Source of the DNA: JAZKIX01 sp040384645
Lineage (GTDB): Bacteria; Pseudomonadota; Gammaproteobacteria; Burkholderiales; Burkholderiaceae_D
Length of the DNA stretch: 64,000 nucleotides
Assembly: GCA_040384645.1 (NCBI GenBank)
Contig: JAZKIX010000044.1
Span: forward strand, 37,894-101,893
Direction of reading: 5' to 3'
A program made the translations under genes and the position numbers. The notes under the pieces are model-generated. The model was not told the origin of the DNA and ran no database searches. It was given only the letters and a program-made list of their open reading frames with translations. Shown here piece after piece: positions 45,559 to 54,686 of the stretch. The stretch's first letter is position 1; every line of letters starts with the position of its first letter.

Positions 45559-46713
45559 ATGCATATGAGCAAAACCAGACAGTTAGCACATTGGAGCGTC
45601 ACACTCGTCGTTTTACTGGCCGCCTTGAGCTTTCAAGCGGCACAGGCCGACGACACGCCAAGTAAACCCAAGGTGGTGGTGCTGGCCACCGGCGGCACGA
45701 TTGCTGGCGCTGGGGCCAGCGCCCTTAATAGTGCAACCTATGTGGCGGCCAAGGTGCCGGTCGATAAATTGATCGCTGGCGTGCCTGAATTAAAAGACGT
45801 TGCCGAAGTGCGTGGCGAGCAGGTATTCCAAATCGCCTCAGAAAGTTTTACCAATGAAAAACTGGTACAACTGGCCAAACGTGTCTCGGCCCTGGCCAAG
45901 CAAGACGATGTCGATGGCATCGTGATCACGCACGGCACCGATACCGTGGAAGAGACCGCGTTTTTCTTGAATCTGGTAGTGCATACCAGCAAACCTATCG
46001 TCTTTGTGGCGTCGATGCGTCCCGGCACCGCGATGTCGGCCGATGGCATGCTCAATCTGTTTAACGCGGTGGTAGTAGCCGGCAGCAAGGACGCCGCTGG
46101 TAAAGGCGTATTGGTGGTGATGAACGACACCATCGATTCCGGCCGCGACAGATCGGAANNNNNNNNNNGAGCGCAGCACGGCGGCTTGGGTCTCCGTCAT
46201 GATTCCGGCCGCGACGTAGTCAAGCGCATCAATATCAAGACCAATGCTTTCTCCAGCCAATGGGGCTCACTTGGAATGGTGGTCGAAGGCAAAAATTACT
46301 GGTTCCGCAGCTTGTCCAAGCTTCATACCAAGGATTCTGAATTCGACATCGACGATATCGACACCTTGCCCGAGGTCCAGATCGTCTATGGCTACGGCAA
46401 TATGTCGCCGGCCATCGCCAAGGCCGCAGCCGAAGGCGCCAAAGCCATTATCCACGCCGGTACTGGCAATGGCTCGGTCGCCAATTACATGGTCGACACC
46501 TTAAAAGAGATCCGCAGCAACGGCACCCTGGTCATCCGTTCATCGCGCGTGGTCGATGGTTTCGTGATACGCAATAGCGAACAGCCGGACGACAAATACG
46601 ACTGGGTGGTGGCACATGACCTGAACCCGCAAAAAGCAAAAATATTAGCCGCGGTGGCGCTGACGAAAACCAGCGACACCAAGGAATTGCAACGGATTTT
46701 TTGGCAATACTAA
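45559..46713 (+). CDS. ansB: Type II L-asparaginase (contains an assembly gap and adapter-like insert)
   Basis: Periplasmic asparaginase converting asparagine to aspartate and ammonia. Signal peptide RQLAHWSVTLVVLLAALSFQAAQA; first catalytic loop VVVLATGGTIAGAGAS with the nucleophile Thr; second motif GIVITHGTDTVEETAFFL with Thr-Asp; Lys in FVASMRPGTAMSADG region. At 46150-46215 there are 66 bases that do not belong: AGATCGGAA, ten N, GAGC plus 28 bases, then a second copy of the preceding GATTCCGGCCGCGAC. Removing them gives NDTIDSGRDVVKRINIK and a 362-aa protein, normal for the family. Position next to amino-acid catabolic genes fits. ATG at 45559 with AGGGAG upstream. Confidence 0.92.
   Translation: MHMSKTRQLAHWSVTLVVLLAALSFQAAQADDTPSKPKVVVLATGGTIAGAGASALNSATYVAAKVPVDKLIAGVPELKDVAEVRGEQVFQIASESFTNEKLVQLAKRVSALAKQDDVDGIVITHGTDTVEETAFFLNLVVHTSKPIVFVASMRPGTAMSADGMLNLFNAVVVAGSKDAAGKGVLVVMNDTIDSGRDRSEXXXXAQHGGLGLRHDSGRDVVKRINIKTNAFSSQWGSLGMVVEGKNYWFRSLSKLHTKDSEFDIDDIDTLPEVQIVYGYGNMSPAIAKAAAEGAKAIIHAGTGNGSVANYMVDTLKEIRSNGTLVIRSSRVVDGFVIRNSEQPDDKYDWVVAHDLNPQKAKILAAVALTKTSDTKELQRIFWQY
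46159..46168. other. Assembly gap (10 N) flanked by Illumina adapter sequence
   Basis: The bases before and after the N run, AGATCGGAA and GAGC, together spell the 13-base start of the common Illumina adapter. A 15-base direct repeat (46135-46149 and 46201-46215) flanks the insert. This is a scaffolding artefact in ansB, not biology. Confidence 0.9.
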
Positions 46714-46752
46714 AGGCATAGGTGATGACGAAGCACACCTGACGACGCCACC

Positions 46753-46830
46753 GGCCTTAAAAAATACACACCGGTGTATTTTTTAAGGCCCAATAAAACC
46801 GCGGGGGAGAATGGGTGTTTTCTAACATAC
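46753..46830 (-). repeat. Dispersed repeat, copy F, acting as terminator after ansB
   Basis: Contains a perfect 17-bp stem (46753-46769 and 46774-46790; GGCCTTAAAAAATACAC on the left) with a 4-nt loop. The T-run inside the right arm lets it work as a bidirectional terminator between ansB and the convergent small membrane-protein gene. Core CCCCCGCGG and TTTTATTGGGCC are kept; the GGGGGTATA end is degenerate. Confidence 0.8.
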
Positions 46831-46887
46831 TGCCGTTTTTTGGCCAGTAGGAATGACAACACTGCTTCTAATATGCCAGCTAGATAG

Positions 46888-47223
46888 CTAACGGAAGTAA
46901 TACCAGAGCCCGGCCGCAACGGCGATGATCGCCAGACCGAACAGCACTTCGCCAACGGGCACGCGATACGCTTCGTGCCGGTAGACTTCCGCCCCGGAAA
47001 ATCCCAGCAACGTGCCAACGTTATCCTTAAACAAAAACCCAAGAATTGCAAAGCCACCGCCGCAGTATTTGATCCAGCTTTGCAGATCCATATGCAATTG
47101 CGGTCCACGGACGCGAATTGAAAATCCTTTGTCATATAAAAACCAAAGGATTACCGCCAAAATGGCGCCCAGTACACACCCTATCAAGGCATAGGACAAG
47201 CGGTCATAAAGCTCTTTAATCAC
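46888..47223 (-). CDS. Small membrane protein, unknown function
   Basis: 111 aa with a GTG start at 47223. Two or three helices: YALIGCVLGAILAVILWFLY, SWIKYCGGGFAILGFLF and GEVLFGLAIIAVAAGLWYYF. Between them lies a polar stretch (GFSIRVRGPQLHMD). No domain recognised. Convergent with ansB. Confidence 0.65.
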   Translation of the reverse strand: MIKELYDRLSYALIGCVLGAILAVILWFLYDKGFSIRVRGPQLHMDLQSWIKYCGGGFAILGFLFKDNVGTLLGFSGAEVYRHEAYRVPVGEVLFGLAIIAVAAGLWYYFR

Positions 47224-47352
47224 TGCGAAACCCTATTTGAAATATGGAAAGTATGGAATCAACATCCATTTGAATCCGGACAAAACGGCTACTGTGGCAT
47301 CTATTGCGCAACAGTCCCGCTGACGGCGCTGCGGCTTTTTATCTATGTCAAT

Positions 47353-47796
47353 TTACCGCCGGCGCGCGTGAATATTTCCATGCTCGACCTTGACGGCAAG
47401 ACTATGCTGCGCGGCGATGTCTTGCAGCACCGTGTCCCATGGCACGCACTCGTAGTTGAATGCACCTGATCCGGTAACTGACGAATCGGCCAGCAGTTTA
47501 TTTCCCGAAAAGTCAGCTAGCACTTGCAGCGTGGCCTTGACTGACATGTCGGTAAAGCGGAGTGTCAGCTCTTTACCCACGCACTTTTTAGGCGTGGCAT
47601 GCGTTTGGGCCGGGGCTGCGCTGGAGGCGACATTCGCCGCAGCGCCCTGCGTATTCTTGATGGCGATCTCACGGCCGTTGGCGCATGGGGTGGCTTGATA
47701 CTCGGTTTTTCCACCGGCCTGGTCGCATTTATATACGGCAGAAAATGCGCTTTGTTGGAACAGCGCCAGCAAAAACAAGAGTACGAGACGATTCAT
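47353..47796 (-). CDS. Exported DUF4124-like protein with STN-type domain
   Basis: 147 aa from the ATG at 47796. Signal peptide MNRLVLLFLLALFQQSAFSA, then the DUF4124 start AVYKCDQAGGKTEYQATPCANG. A low-complexity Ala/Thr linker follows, then LTLRFTDMSVKATLQVLADFSGNKLLADSSVTGSGAFNYECVPWDTVLQDIAAQHSL, like the secretin/TonB short N-terminal (STN) domain of PilQ and FecA. Two domain types fused in so short a protein is unusual. Possibly a pilus- or secretin-associated factor; inference only. Confidence 0.75.
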   Translation of the reverse strand: MNRLVLLFLLALFQQSAFSAVYKCDQAGGKTEYQATPCANGREIAIKNTQGAAANVASSAAPAQTHATPKKCVGKELTLRFTDMSVKATLQVLADFSGNKLLADSSVTGSGAFNYECVPWDTVLQDIAAQHSLAVKVEHGNIHARRR

Positions 47797-48070
47797 ATGA
47801 AAGCGCTTTCTGACTAAGGTTGGTTGAAGGTCTATCGTGTAACGCAATTGCGGCAGGTTGCGATTGTCGGCAGTACCGGTCCACATACGCGCCGATTCGG
47901 TTGAAAAATCAGGAACCGGGCCCTGCGGCTCCTGCTGATCCATTAAACTTCGACTGCGAACGGTACGCTATTTGGCCGTGAATTTAACTTCCAGTCTGCC
48001 ACCGTGTTGCGCAGTTGCAAGTGTCGTGTTTTTTCTTGTTTTGCACATCATTTTTTATCGGGGCTTTCGT

Positions 48071-48536
48071 ATGAACCTGGCAGACGCTTTTCATCAGACA
48101 GTGCATGGCGCCGAGGGCGGTTGTGAAGCGCTCGCGCTGCGGATGGGAATGTCTGCCGCCATCTTGCGCAATAAGGCTAACCCAAATGCCAGCGCAAACA
48201 AACCCATGCTCGACGACGCCGACCGCATCATGGAACTCACCAGCGACTATCGGATCTTGCATGCGATGGCGGCNNNNNNNNNNCCATTTATGCATCCTGA
48301 TTGATACAAGCATCACACCATCGGATATGGCCGTGCTGGAACTCATTACCCAAATCTGGTCGACCAATGGCGATGTCGGTGCCGAGGTGAATAAAACGCT
48401 GGCCGATGGTCGCGTTGAGGCGCAAGAAGTGGTGAAAGTACGCGCCGCAATTTACCGTGCGCAAAAAGCCATGTTCGAAATGGTGGCGCGGCTGGACGGA
48501 ATGTCGGAAAAAGCCCCTTCTACTCTTGACCGTTAA
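48071..48536 (+). CDS. Phage regulatory protein CII-like (interrupted by N gap)
   Basis: The ATG at 48071 opens NLADAFHQTVHGAEGGCEALALRMGMSAAILRNKANPNASANKPMLDDADRIMELTSDYRILHAMA, the phage regulatory CII family (PF06892) signature. After ten N (48274-48283) the same protein continues in another frame (SITPSDMAVLELITQIWSTNGDVGAEVNKTLADGRVEAQEVVKVRAAIYRAQKAMFEMVARLDGM). The frame change is due to the gap length, not necessarily a real frameshift. No other phage gene is nearby, so this is a lone remnant or a domesticated regulator. Real length about 155 aa. Confidence 0.8.
48274..48283. other. Assembly gap (10 N)
   Basis: Run of ten N inside the CII-like gene; flanking bases show no adapter sequence. 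The reading frame changes across it. Confidence 0.98.
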
Positions 48537-48653
48537 TTCATAAAGCAAGCTGCAAATCATTCGCCCACTTCGAAGAGACAACTGGCCAGAGCGTTCTTGA
48601 TCTGTGAGTGCCGAGCGCCGAGCGATAAGTAGCTAAAAGTGAGCCTTAATAAC

Positions 48654-48731
48654 AAAAATATACTCCGGCATGTATATTTAAAGGCCCAACAAAGACGTGC
48701 GGATTAATGGGTATTTTTACCTATACCCCCA
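48654..48731 (-). repeat. Dispersed 78-bp repeat, copy G, overlapping the end of astE
   Basis: Reverse orientation: AATATACTCCGGCATGTATA, GGCCCAAC, GTGCGGATTAAT, then TATACCCCCATA. The GGGGGTATA end codes for the last residues of AstE (Met-Gly-Val) and its stop TAG. Both hairpins lie just after the stop and may terminate the ast operon. Confidence 0.8.
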
Positions 48732-49803
48732 TATTTCCTGCAATAACCGAGACCACCATCAAGCCTGCGCGCTGCCCGATCACGACGTTTGGATTGGGGA
48801 ACAGGATATATTCCACCGCTTCCCGCACCGCATAGAGATGGGCGCCATCTTGTGCGATCAGGGTGCCACGTGACAGTGGCGTGAAATTCCAGATGTCGGC
48901 ATTGCACTTCATGGCGAAGGCATCGCTTAACTTCATGATTTGTTGCGTCACTCTAAAACGCTGGGGTTGATTAAATCGAACTCCCGAGCCGCCTGGATCG
49001 CTGCAGAGCAGACGCATCAAGGCCCTACGCATCGGCGCCAGCTGGTTTAAGTTGTTTTGGCCAATCTGTCCCAGTTCGACCGTCGCGCTACTGGCGCCGC
49101 AATGGCTGGCGGTAAAGCTGCTAAAGGTCGCGGCATTGGTCGGGTTGAGAATGATGGCATCCACTGCGGCCTGACCTAGCCAGCTGCAGAGTGCATCGAA
49201 CGCAGCTTGTTCAATGGTCGTCGGCACTATGGCAAAGGTGGCGATGTGGGACGGCCGGATAGTGCTATGCAGATCGAGATGCCACGCTTGGCCGCCGGAG
49301 ATGGCACACTCGGCGAAAAAATCCTGGGCAGCTTGCATGATCTGATCCGCCCTGCCCGCCTCTTGCGCCTGTCCCAGATCACCGCGCTCTTGGCTGAACA
49401 TGCGGTTCAAGTCGGCGTCCACATAACGCCGGCCTTGCACAATAGCGGCCGGATTGCCAACGATCAGCAGCAAGTCGGCTGCCAACAAGGTCGGCGTGTG
49501 GGCTAACTGCTCTAGCAACTGGTTGAGTAATTGCTGGAGCATTTCAATCGGACCGGTTTCATCGCCGTGGACGCCGACTGAAATCAAGACGCGTTTTGTA
49601 AGATTCGCTGGCGTACTTTTCGCGCTTGGGTGAATTTGCATCATGCCGGTGGCGGGCTGTTGCACCGCCAAGCCCGCAGCAAGGAAGCGCTCGGCGTAAA
49701 AACTGAAATCACCCTGCGCCAAGGCTTGCAGGGCTACGTTGCTTTCGACTGTCGAAGCAGGAATTGGCAAATTCGGCAAATCCGGCAAATCCGGCAAATT
49801 CAT
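48721..49803 (-). CDS. astE: Succinylglutamate desuccinylase
   Basis: 360 aa. Last step of the arginine succinyltransferase pathway: N-succinylglutamate to glutamate and succinate; zinc-dependent M14-like fold. Zinc ligands are suggested by VGVHGDETGP (His and Glu) and HLDLHSTIRPSH (His). RRYVDADLNRMFSQE is also conserved. The start MNLPDLPDLPNLPIPAS arises from a 9-base tandem repeat (TTTGCCGGA units at 49777-49800). The ATG overlaps the glutamate dehydrogenase stop by ATGA. The end is formed by a dispersed repeat. Confidence 0.93.
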   Translation of the reverse strand: MNLPDLPDLPNLPIPASTVESNVALQALAQGDFSFYAERFLAAGLAVQQPATGMMQIHPSAKSTPANLTKRVLISVGVHGDETGPIEMLQQLLNQLLEQLAHTPTLLAADLLLIVGNPAAIVQGRRYVDADLNRMFSQERGDLGQAQEAGRADQIMQAAQDFFAECAISGGQAWHLDLHSTIRPSHIATFAIVPTTIEQAAFDALCSWLGQAAVDAIILNPTNAATFSSFTASHCGASSATVELGQIGQNNLNQLAPMRRALMRLLCSDPGGSGVRFNQPQRFRVTQQIMKLSDAFAMKCNADIWNFTPLSRGTLIAQDGAHLYAVREAVEYILFPNPNVVIGQRAGLMVVSVIAGNMGV

Positions 49804-52800
49804 GACACCATTCCCGGCAATATTTTTGCCAAGCCTTGTGCCGCATCATTCACGGCCTCCGTAAACAACCAGACTTGTAGCAAAGCTTGCTCCAGATTAT
49901 CCACCGCGCTATTTGACTTGGCCTGCGGCAAGCCGGATTCATTCAGCATCCTGGTCAATGCTAGCGATTGATCTTGTGACGACAAATCCTGTCCGATCAT
50001 CGTTTGCATAAATCGGTGCAACAAATCCTGCTGCGCCCGTCCCAGCGTTTGCCGCGCAAAATCACGCAAGGCGGCTTGCGCCGAATCGCGCGCGGGCAGC
50101 TTTAACCCTTGTTCCAGCACATCGATGCCGGCTTGACGATGTAATTGCATGCCGAGTGCGAGCAATTGCAATAGATCCATATTTACCGGGCGTGCCACCG
50201 CCAGCGAGGTAAATACGAAGCCGGCCAAGGTTTCGATGGCATCGAGCGCCTTGATCGCTTGCAGGCACGGAACCGGCAAGGAAACAGATAAAAAGGACGA
50301 CAAAAATGCCGGCTCTTGCGATGCAGGAAATAGCTGGCTCAGCGTCTCGGCGCGGCTAAACAGAGAAGCCAGCGCTGCCGATTGCGCACTATCGGCCAGC
50401 GCTGCCGGCGCGGCCAGCACCGCATCGATCAGGCTGCCTTGCAAAGCCCGGCAGCGGGTATCGACCTCTAGGGCAAGGGTGCGCGGCATCGACAGGGCGT
50501 GGGCATCCAGCACTTGCAAGATGGGCGCCAGTTGCAGCACCCAGCAGGCGTGGGCCCAGGCGTTGAGCACATCGGTTTCGCTGCATTGGTGGCTCTGCGC
50601 CAGCGCCGCGATCAGGCAAGGGCCGCAACGATTGACAGCTTCGTTGGCTAGCACGGTTGCAAGAATCGGCTGCGCCAAAGGATGCGCCAATACGTCACGG
50701 CCGGCGGCCAGCGCGGCGGGGAAATACGGCGTCAGCAAGGAACGTGCCCACGGTTGTGCCAGCAAGTCTTGCGCCGCCAGCACGCGCTTGAAGCGGTTCT
50801 TGGCATGGGCGATCACGACCGCCAGTTCGGGCGCGACCAAACCTTGGCCGAGACTGGCGCGTTCACGAAATTGCGCCGGCGTCGGCAACTGTTCTTGCTC
50901 GCGCGAGACAATGCCTTCGGCTTCCAGATTGGTGATCAGGGCGGCATAAGCGGCACGAAACTCGGGATCGGATTGGGCCTGCACTTCACGTGCCAACAGA
51001 TGGGTTTGCAACGCATTGTCGCGTAGTACCAAGGCGACAATTTCGGGCGTCATGTCGACCAGGATGCGATTGCGTCCGGCCTCGTCCAGCATACCGGCCC
51101 TGACTTCGGTATCGAGCCAGATTTTGGCATTGACTTCATGATCCGAGCAATCGACGCCGGCGGAATTGTCGATAGCATCACTGAATATCCGGCCGCCTTG
51201 CAAGGCAAACTCAATCCGCCCGGCCTGCGTCACGCCGAGATTGCCGCCTTCGGCCACGATCCGGCAACGCAAGGTTTTGGCATCGACCCGCAGCGCGTCG
51301 TTGGCGCGGTCCTTTACTTGTTCATGGGTTTCCGAGGATGCCTTGATATAAGTGCCGACGCCGCCGTTGTAGAGCAAATCGACCGGCGCTTGCAGGATAC
51401 GCCGGATCAATTGATCTGGCGTCATACTCTCGGCCTCGATGCCGAGCGCCTGCCGCGCTTGTGGCGATAGCGCAATCGTGCGTGCGCTACGCGGCCAGAC
51501 CCCACCGCCAGACGAAATAAGTTGCTGGTCGTAGTCATCCCACGACGAGCGCGGCAGACCGAACAGGCGTACCCGCTCCACCAGCGCGGCGCTGGGATCG
51601 GGCCTCGGATCGATAAAGATATGGCGGTGATCGAAAGCGGCCAGCAATTGCAGCTGACTGCCGACGATCATGCCATTGCCAAACACGTCGCCCGACATAT
51701 CGCCAATACCGGCGACGGTGATGGCCTGGTTGCCTGTTTGGATACCGATGGCAAGGTCGATTTCATAACAATGGCGCTTGATTGCTTCCCAAGCGCCACG
51801 TGCCGTAATGCCGAGTTTTTTATGGTCGTAACCTTGGCTGCCGCCGGAGGCAAAAGCGTCGCCCAGCCAAAAGCCGCGCTGCAAGGCGATGCTATTGGCA
51901 ATGTCGGAAAAAGTAGCGGTGCCCTTGTCGGCTGCCACCACCAGATAGGGATCGGGCTGATCGTATAGCACCATCTCGGCCGGCACATCGATGGCGCCAT
52001 CGACGCGGTTATCGCTGATCGCGAGCAAGGCAGCGATGAATAGTCGGTAAACTGCTTCGCCCTCGGCGGCAATGACTTCTCGGCTGGCGCCTTTGGGCAA
52101 CATCTTGCAGACAAAACCGCCCTTGGCGCCGACCGGCACGATCACGGCGTTCTTGACCATTTGCGCCTTCATCAGGCCCAACACTTCGGTGCGGTAATCT
52201 TCCATCCGGTCCGACCAGCGCAAGCCGCCGCGTGCGACCGGCCCGCCGCGTAAATGCACGCCTTCGAAACGGCGCGCAAAGACAAAAATCTCGCGATACG
52301 GGCGTGGCTCCGGCAACCAGGCCAAAGCACTGCTATCGAATTTAAAGACGATGGCTTGACTATTGGCTGCGCAGTGTTTGTCATCCGGCTGGAAATACGA
52401 GGTACGCACTGTGGCCAGCATCAGGTCGGCTACGTTGCGCAGGATTTCTTCGGTATCGGCATGCTCAATATCGATCAGGTGGACTTTGAAATCTTGCAGC
52501 GCCACGCTGCCGGCCGCGTTTTGGATGGCGCTCAGGCGTGGGTTGAAACGCAACAAAAATGCATCGATCAGCATTCGTACCGGCTGCGGCTTTTTGCGCA
52601 AGCAGTCTGCAACATAACGGACTGAAAACCGGCTGCCGGCCTGACGCCAGTAGCCGAGATAGGCGCGCAATAGCTGCACTTCGCGGACGTGCAAGGCCGC
52701 TTCCAACACGAGCCCATTCAAGCGGCCATCTTCGGCTTCATCGTTAAATAGTTGCTCGAATAATTCTTCCGCCAAAGCCGCAATGGGCGGCTGTGCCAGC

Positions 52801-54656
52801 CGCGCGGCGCTGCCAGCGTCGAGGCTCAGGCAGGTGACGAAAGAACGAGTCCCTTCACTCACGACAATGGCATTGGTGCGCTCGCGGTGGATTGCAACGC
52901 CGGCATGATCTAACGGCGGCAATAAGCGCGCCAGCGACGGTACGCTATCGGCGCAGCATAATCGCAGGGTTGCCTGGCCGTCGCTGCCGCTCTCGACGCG
53001 TACTTTGATGCGCTGCTGGCCTTGAATACGCAGCAAACAAAGCAAGTCACGGAATGCCACCGGGGCCGAGGTAGCGGCCACATAATCGGGCGGCAAGCTG
53101 GCTGCCAGCCTCTGCAAATCATGGCGCAATTGCCGGGCCGGGCCTTGATTGGGCATGGCATCGACCAACTGCTCGAAAGCATCGTGCCAACCGTCCAGCA
53201 CTTGCAGCAAAGGCGCTGCGATATCGGACGCCAGATCGAGCGGATAGCGCGCTGCCTTGGCGATCAGGTACAGGCGCGCCAGCGGCCCGTTGGCAACCAG
53301 CGCATGCGAGCGCACCTCGCTGGCGCCGGAACTGGTCTGTAGCGCTTGTGCCAAGGCATCGGCCACGCTGGCGCTATAACGTTCCCTCGGCAGATAGAGC
53401 AAGACGTTGAGGTGGCGCCGATACACGTCGCGCCGTGCAAACACTTTGCTGCGCGGTGTTTTGTATAAAGACACCACTGCGCCGCAGACTTGCGCCAGCC
53501 AGGCCGGTTCCGCTTCCCATACTTCGGTACGCGGCAGCGATTGCAAAATCTCGCGGAATTTTTCAGCGCGAAAGCCATCGGGGCGTACTTGTGCCAATTG
53601 CAATACGCTGGCAATCCGGCCGCGTACAAAGGGTAAATCGACCAATGCTGTGGCCTCCGCGGCGGCACTAAACAAGCCAACAAAGCAATGCTCACCCAGT
53701 ATCGCACCGTGTTCATCCCGTTCTCGCACGCCGATGAAATCAAGTAGCTGATCGCGATGCAAGCTGCTGCTGACGTCGGCTTTGACCACCGACAGGTCGT
53801 CGGCACGCGCCGCCAGCGTCTCCAGATCGCCCGGGATGCCGGCCAGACTGGTGCCGTAGAGCGGATGATCGGTGTCTTGCAAGATGCCGATCCGGCTCTG
53901 CAGATCTCTAGCCAATTCGCGCTGACCGGAAACCACGCGATAATAGGCATAACCGAACAACTCAAAGCCACCCGCGCCAGCCCAACGCAAGAATTCAGCC
54001 AGCTCTTTGCCTTCGGCATCGCGCGCTGCCACAGCGTTTGCAACCTGATATAGCTGCTGCGCCAAGGCCAATGCATCGCGATGCACTACGGCGGCATCGG
54101 CCGCGACTTGTTGCAATTGCGTGCTTAGAACTGCCAATTCTTGTGGATGTAATTCGGCTGTCAGCAGGCACAAGACAAACGATTCGCGCGGCAATTGATG
54201 GTCGGTATTTTCAACAGTATTAGCGTTAATACCAACCCGCTCCACCATGCCGCCGGGTGACCGCTGCAGTGCCAATACCGCATTCAATACCGCACGCGAA
54301 ACGTGGCGCTGCCGTGCCAGCGCCATGATGACGGAATCAACCAAAAACGGCATATCGGCATTCACGATCAGCAAGGCCGTGGCATTGCCGCCGCGACCGT
54401 CGGCATACGGCACTGCCGCAATCTGGCAAGCATGCGCGGGGCGCCAGGCCAGTTGCGAAAAACTCGGCCACAAGGACGACGCGAGCATTTCTGCATTGCA
54501 GCCGGCAAAATCGTCATCGTCCAGCGCCGCCAGCCAAGCCTTGATGACCGCCAGCGTTTGCTCGCTTGCCGCCGGTTCGGTCGCACCGGATGCGCTGACG
54601 ATCAAGTCCAGTGTTTGGCGGCGCATGTCGCTGGCGGGAGAACTGTCTTCGCTCAT
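49800..54656 (-). CDS. gdhB: NAD-specific glutamate dehydrogenase, 180-kDa class
   Basis: 1618 aa from the ATG at 54656 (GGAG seven bases upstream; an upstream TTG also opens the frame). Oxidises glutamate to 2-oxoglutarate and ammonia. The N-terminal half has the ACT-like regulatory and helical regions (VERVGINANTVENTDHQLPRESFVLCLL; RDVYRRHLNVLLYLPRERY). The catalytic half has VGAKGGFVCKMLPKG (active-site Lys), RGGLRWSDRMEDYRTEVLGLMKAQMVKNAV, and NAD-binding DMSGDVFGNGM. The symbol follows Pseudomonas usage. It lies between astB and astE and is coupled to astE, so the operon takes arginine carbon on to the citric-acid cycle. Confidence 0.95.
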   Translation of the reverse strand: MSEDSSPASDMRRQTLDLIVSASGATEPAASEQTLAVIKAWLAALDDDDFAGCNAEMLASSLWPSFSQLAWRPAHACQIAAVPYADGRGGNATALLIVNADMPFLVDSVIMALARQRHVSRAVLNAVLALQRSPGGMVERVGINANTVENTDHQLPRESFVLCLLTAELHPQELAVLSTQLQQVAADAAVVHRDALALAQQLYQVANAVAARDAEGKELAEFLRWAGAGGFELFGYAYYRVVSGQRELARDLQSRIGILQDTDHPLYGTSLAGIPGDLETLAARADDLSVVKADVSSSLHRDQLLDFIGVRERDEHGAILGEHCFVGLFSAAAEATALVDLPFVRGRIASVLQLAQVRPDGFRAEKFREILQSLPRTEVWEAEPAWLAQVCGAVVSLYKTPRSKVFARRDVYRRHLNVLLYLPRERYSASVADALAQALQTSSGASEVRSHALVANGPLARLYLIAKAARYPLDLASDIAAPLLQVLDGWHDAFEQLVDAMPNQGPARQLRHDLQRLAASLPPDYVAATSAPVAFRDLLCLLRIQGQQRIKVRVESGSDGQATLRLCCADSVPSLARLLPPLDHAGVAIHRERTNAIVVSEGTRSFVTCLSLDAGSAARLAQPPIAALAEELFEQLFNDEAEDGRLNGLVLEAALHVREVQLLRAYLGYWRQAGSRFSVRYVADCLRKKPQPVRMLIDAFLLRFNPRLSAIQNAAGSVALQDFKVHLIDIEHADTEEILRNVADLMLATVRTSYFQPDDKHCAANSQAIVFKFDSSALAWLPEPRPYREIFVFARRFEGVHLRGGPVARGGLRWSDRMEDYRTEVLGLMKAQMVKNAVIVPVGAKGGFVCKMLPKGASREVIAAEGEAVYRLFIAALLAISDNRVDGAIDVPAEMVLYDQPDPYLVVAADKGTATFSDIANSIALQRGFWLGDAFASGGSQGYDHKKLGITARGAWEAIKRHCYEIDLAIGIQTGNQAITVAGIGDMSGDVFGNGMIVGSQLQLLAAFDHRHIFIDPRPDPSAALVERVRLFGLPRSSWDDYDQQLISSGGGVWPRSARTIALSPQARQALGIEAESMTPDQLIRRILQAPVDLLYNGGVGTYIKASSETHEQVKDRANDALRVDAKTLRCRIVAEGGNLGVTQAGRIEFALQGGRIFSDAIDNSAGVDCSDHEVNAKIWLDTEVRAGMLDEAGRNRILVDMTPEIVALVLRDNALQTHLLAREVQAQSDPEFRAAYAALITNLEAEGIVSREQEQLPTPAQFRERASLGQGLVAPELAVVIAHAKNRFKRVLAAQDLLAQPWARSLLTPYFPAALAAGRDVLAHPLAQPILATVLANEAVNRCGPCLIAALAQSHQCSETDVLNAWAHACWVLQLAPILQVLDAHALSMPRTLALEVDTRCRALQGSLIDAVLAAPAALADSAQSAALASLFSRAETLSQLFPASQEPAFLSSFLSVSLPVPCLQAIKALDAIETLAGFVFTSLAVARPVNMDLLQLLALGMQLHRQAGIDVLEQGLKLPARDSAQAALRDFARQTLGRAQQDLLHRFMQTMIGQDLSSQDQSLALTRMLNESGLPQAKSNSAVDNLEQALLQVWLFTEAVNDAAQGLAKILPGMVS

Positions 54657-54686
54657 ATTGGACTCCGGTTTCTTCAAGCTAAATTG

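Noticed and set aside
45559..46713. Novel insertion domain in asparaginase
   Set aside because: The extra 22 codons contain adapter sequence, N and a duplicated 15-mer; they are an assembly artefact.
48071..48536. True frameshift in the CII-like gene
   Set aside because: The frame changes exactly at a run of N of arbitrary length, so no conclusion about a mutation can be drawn.
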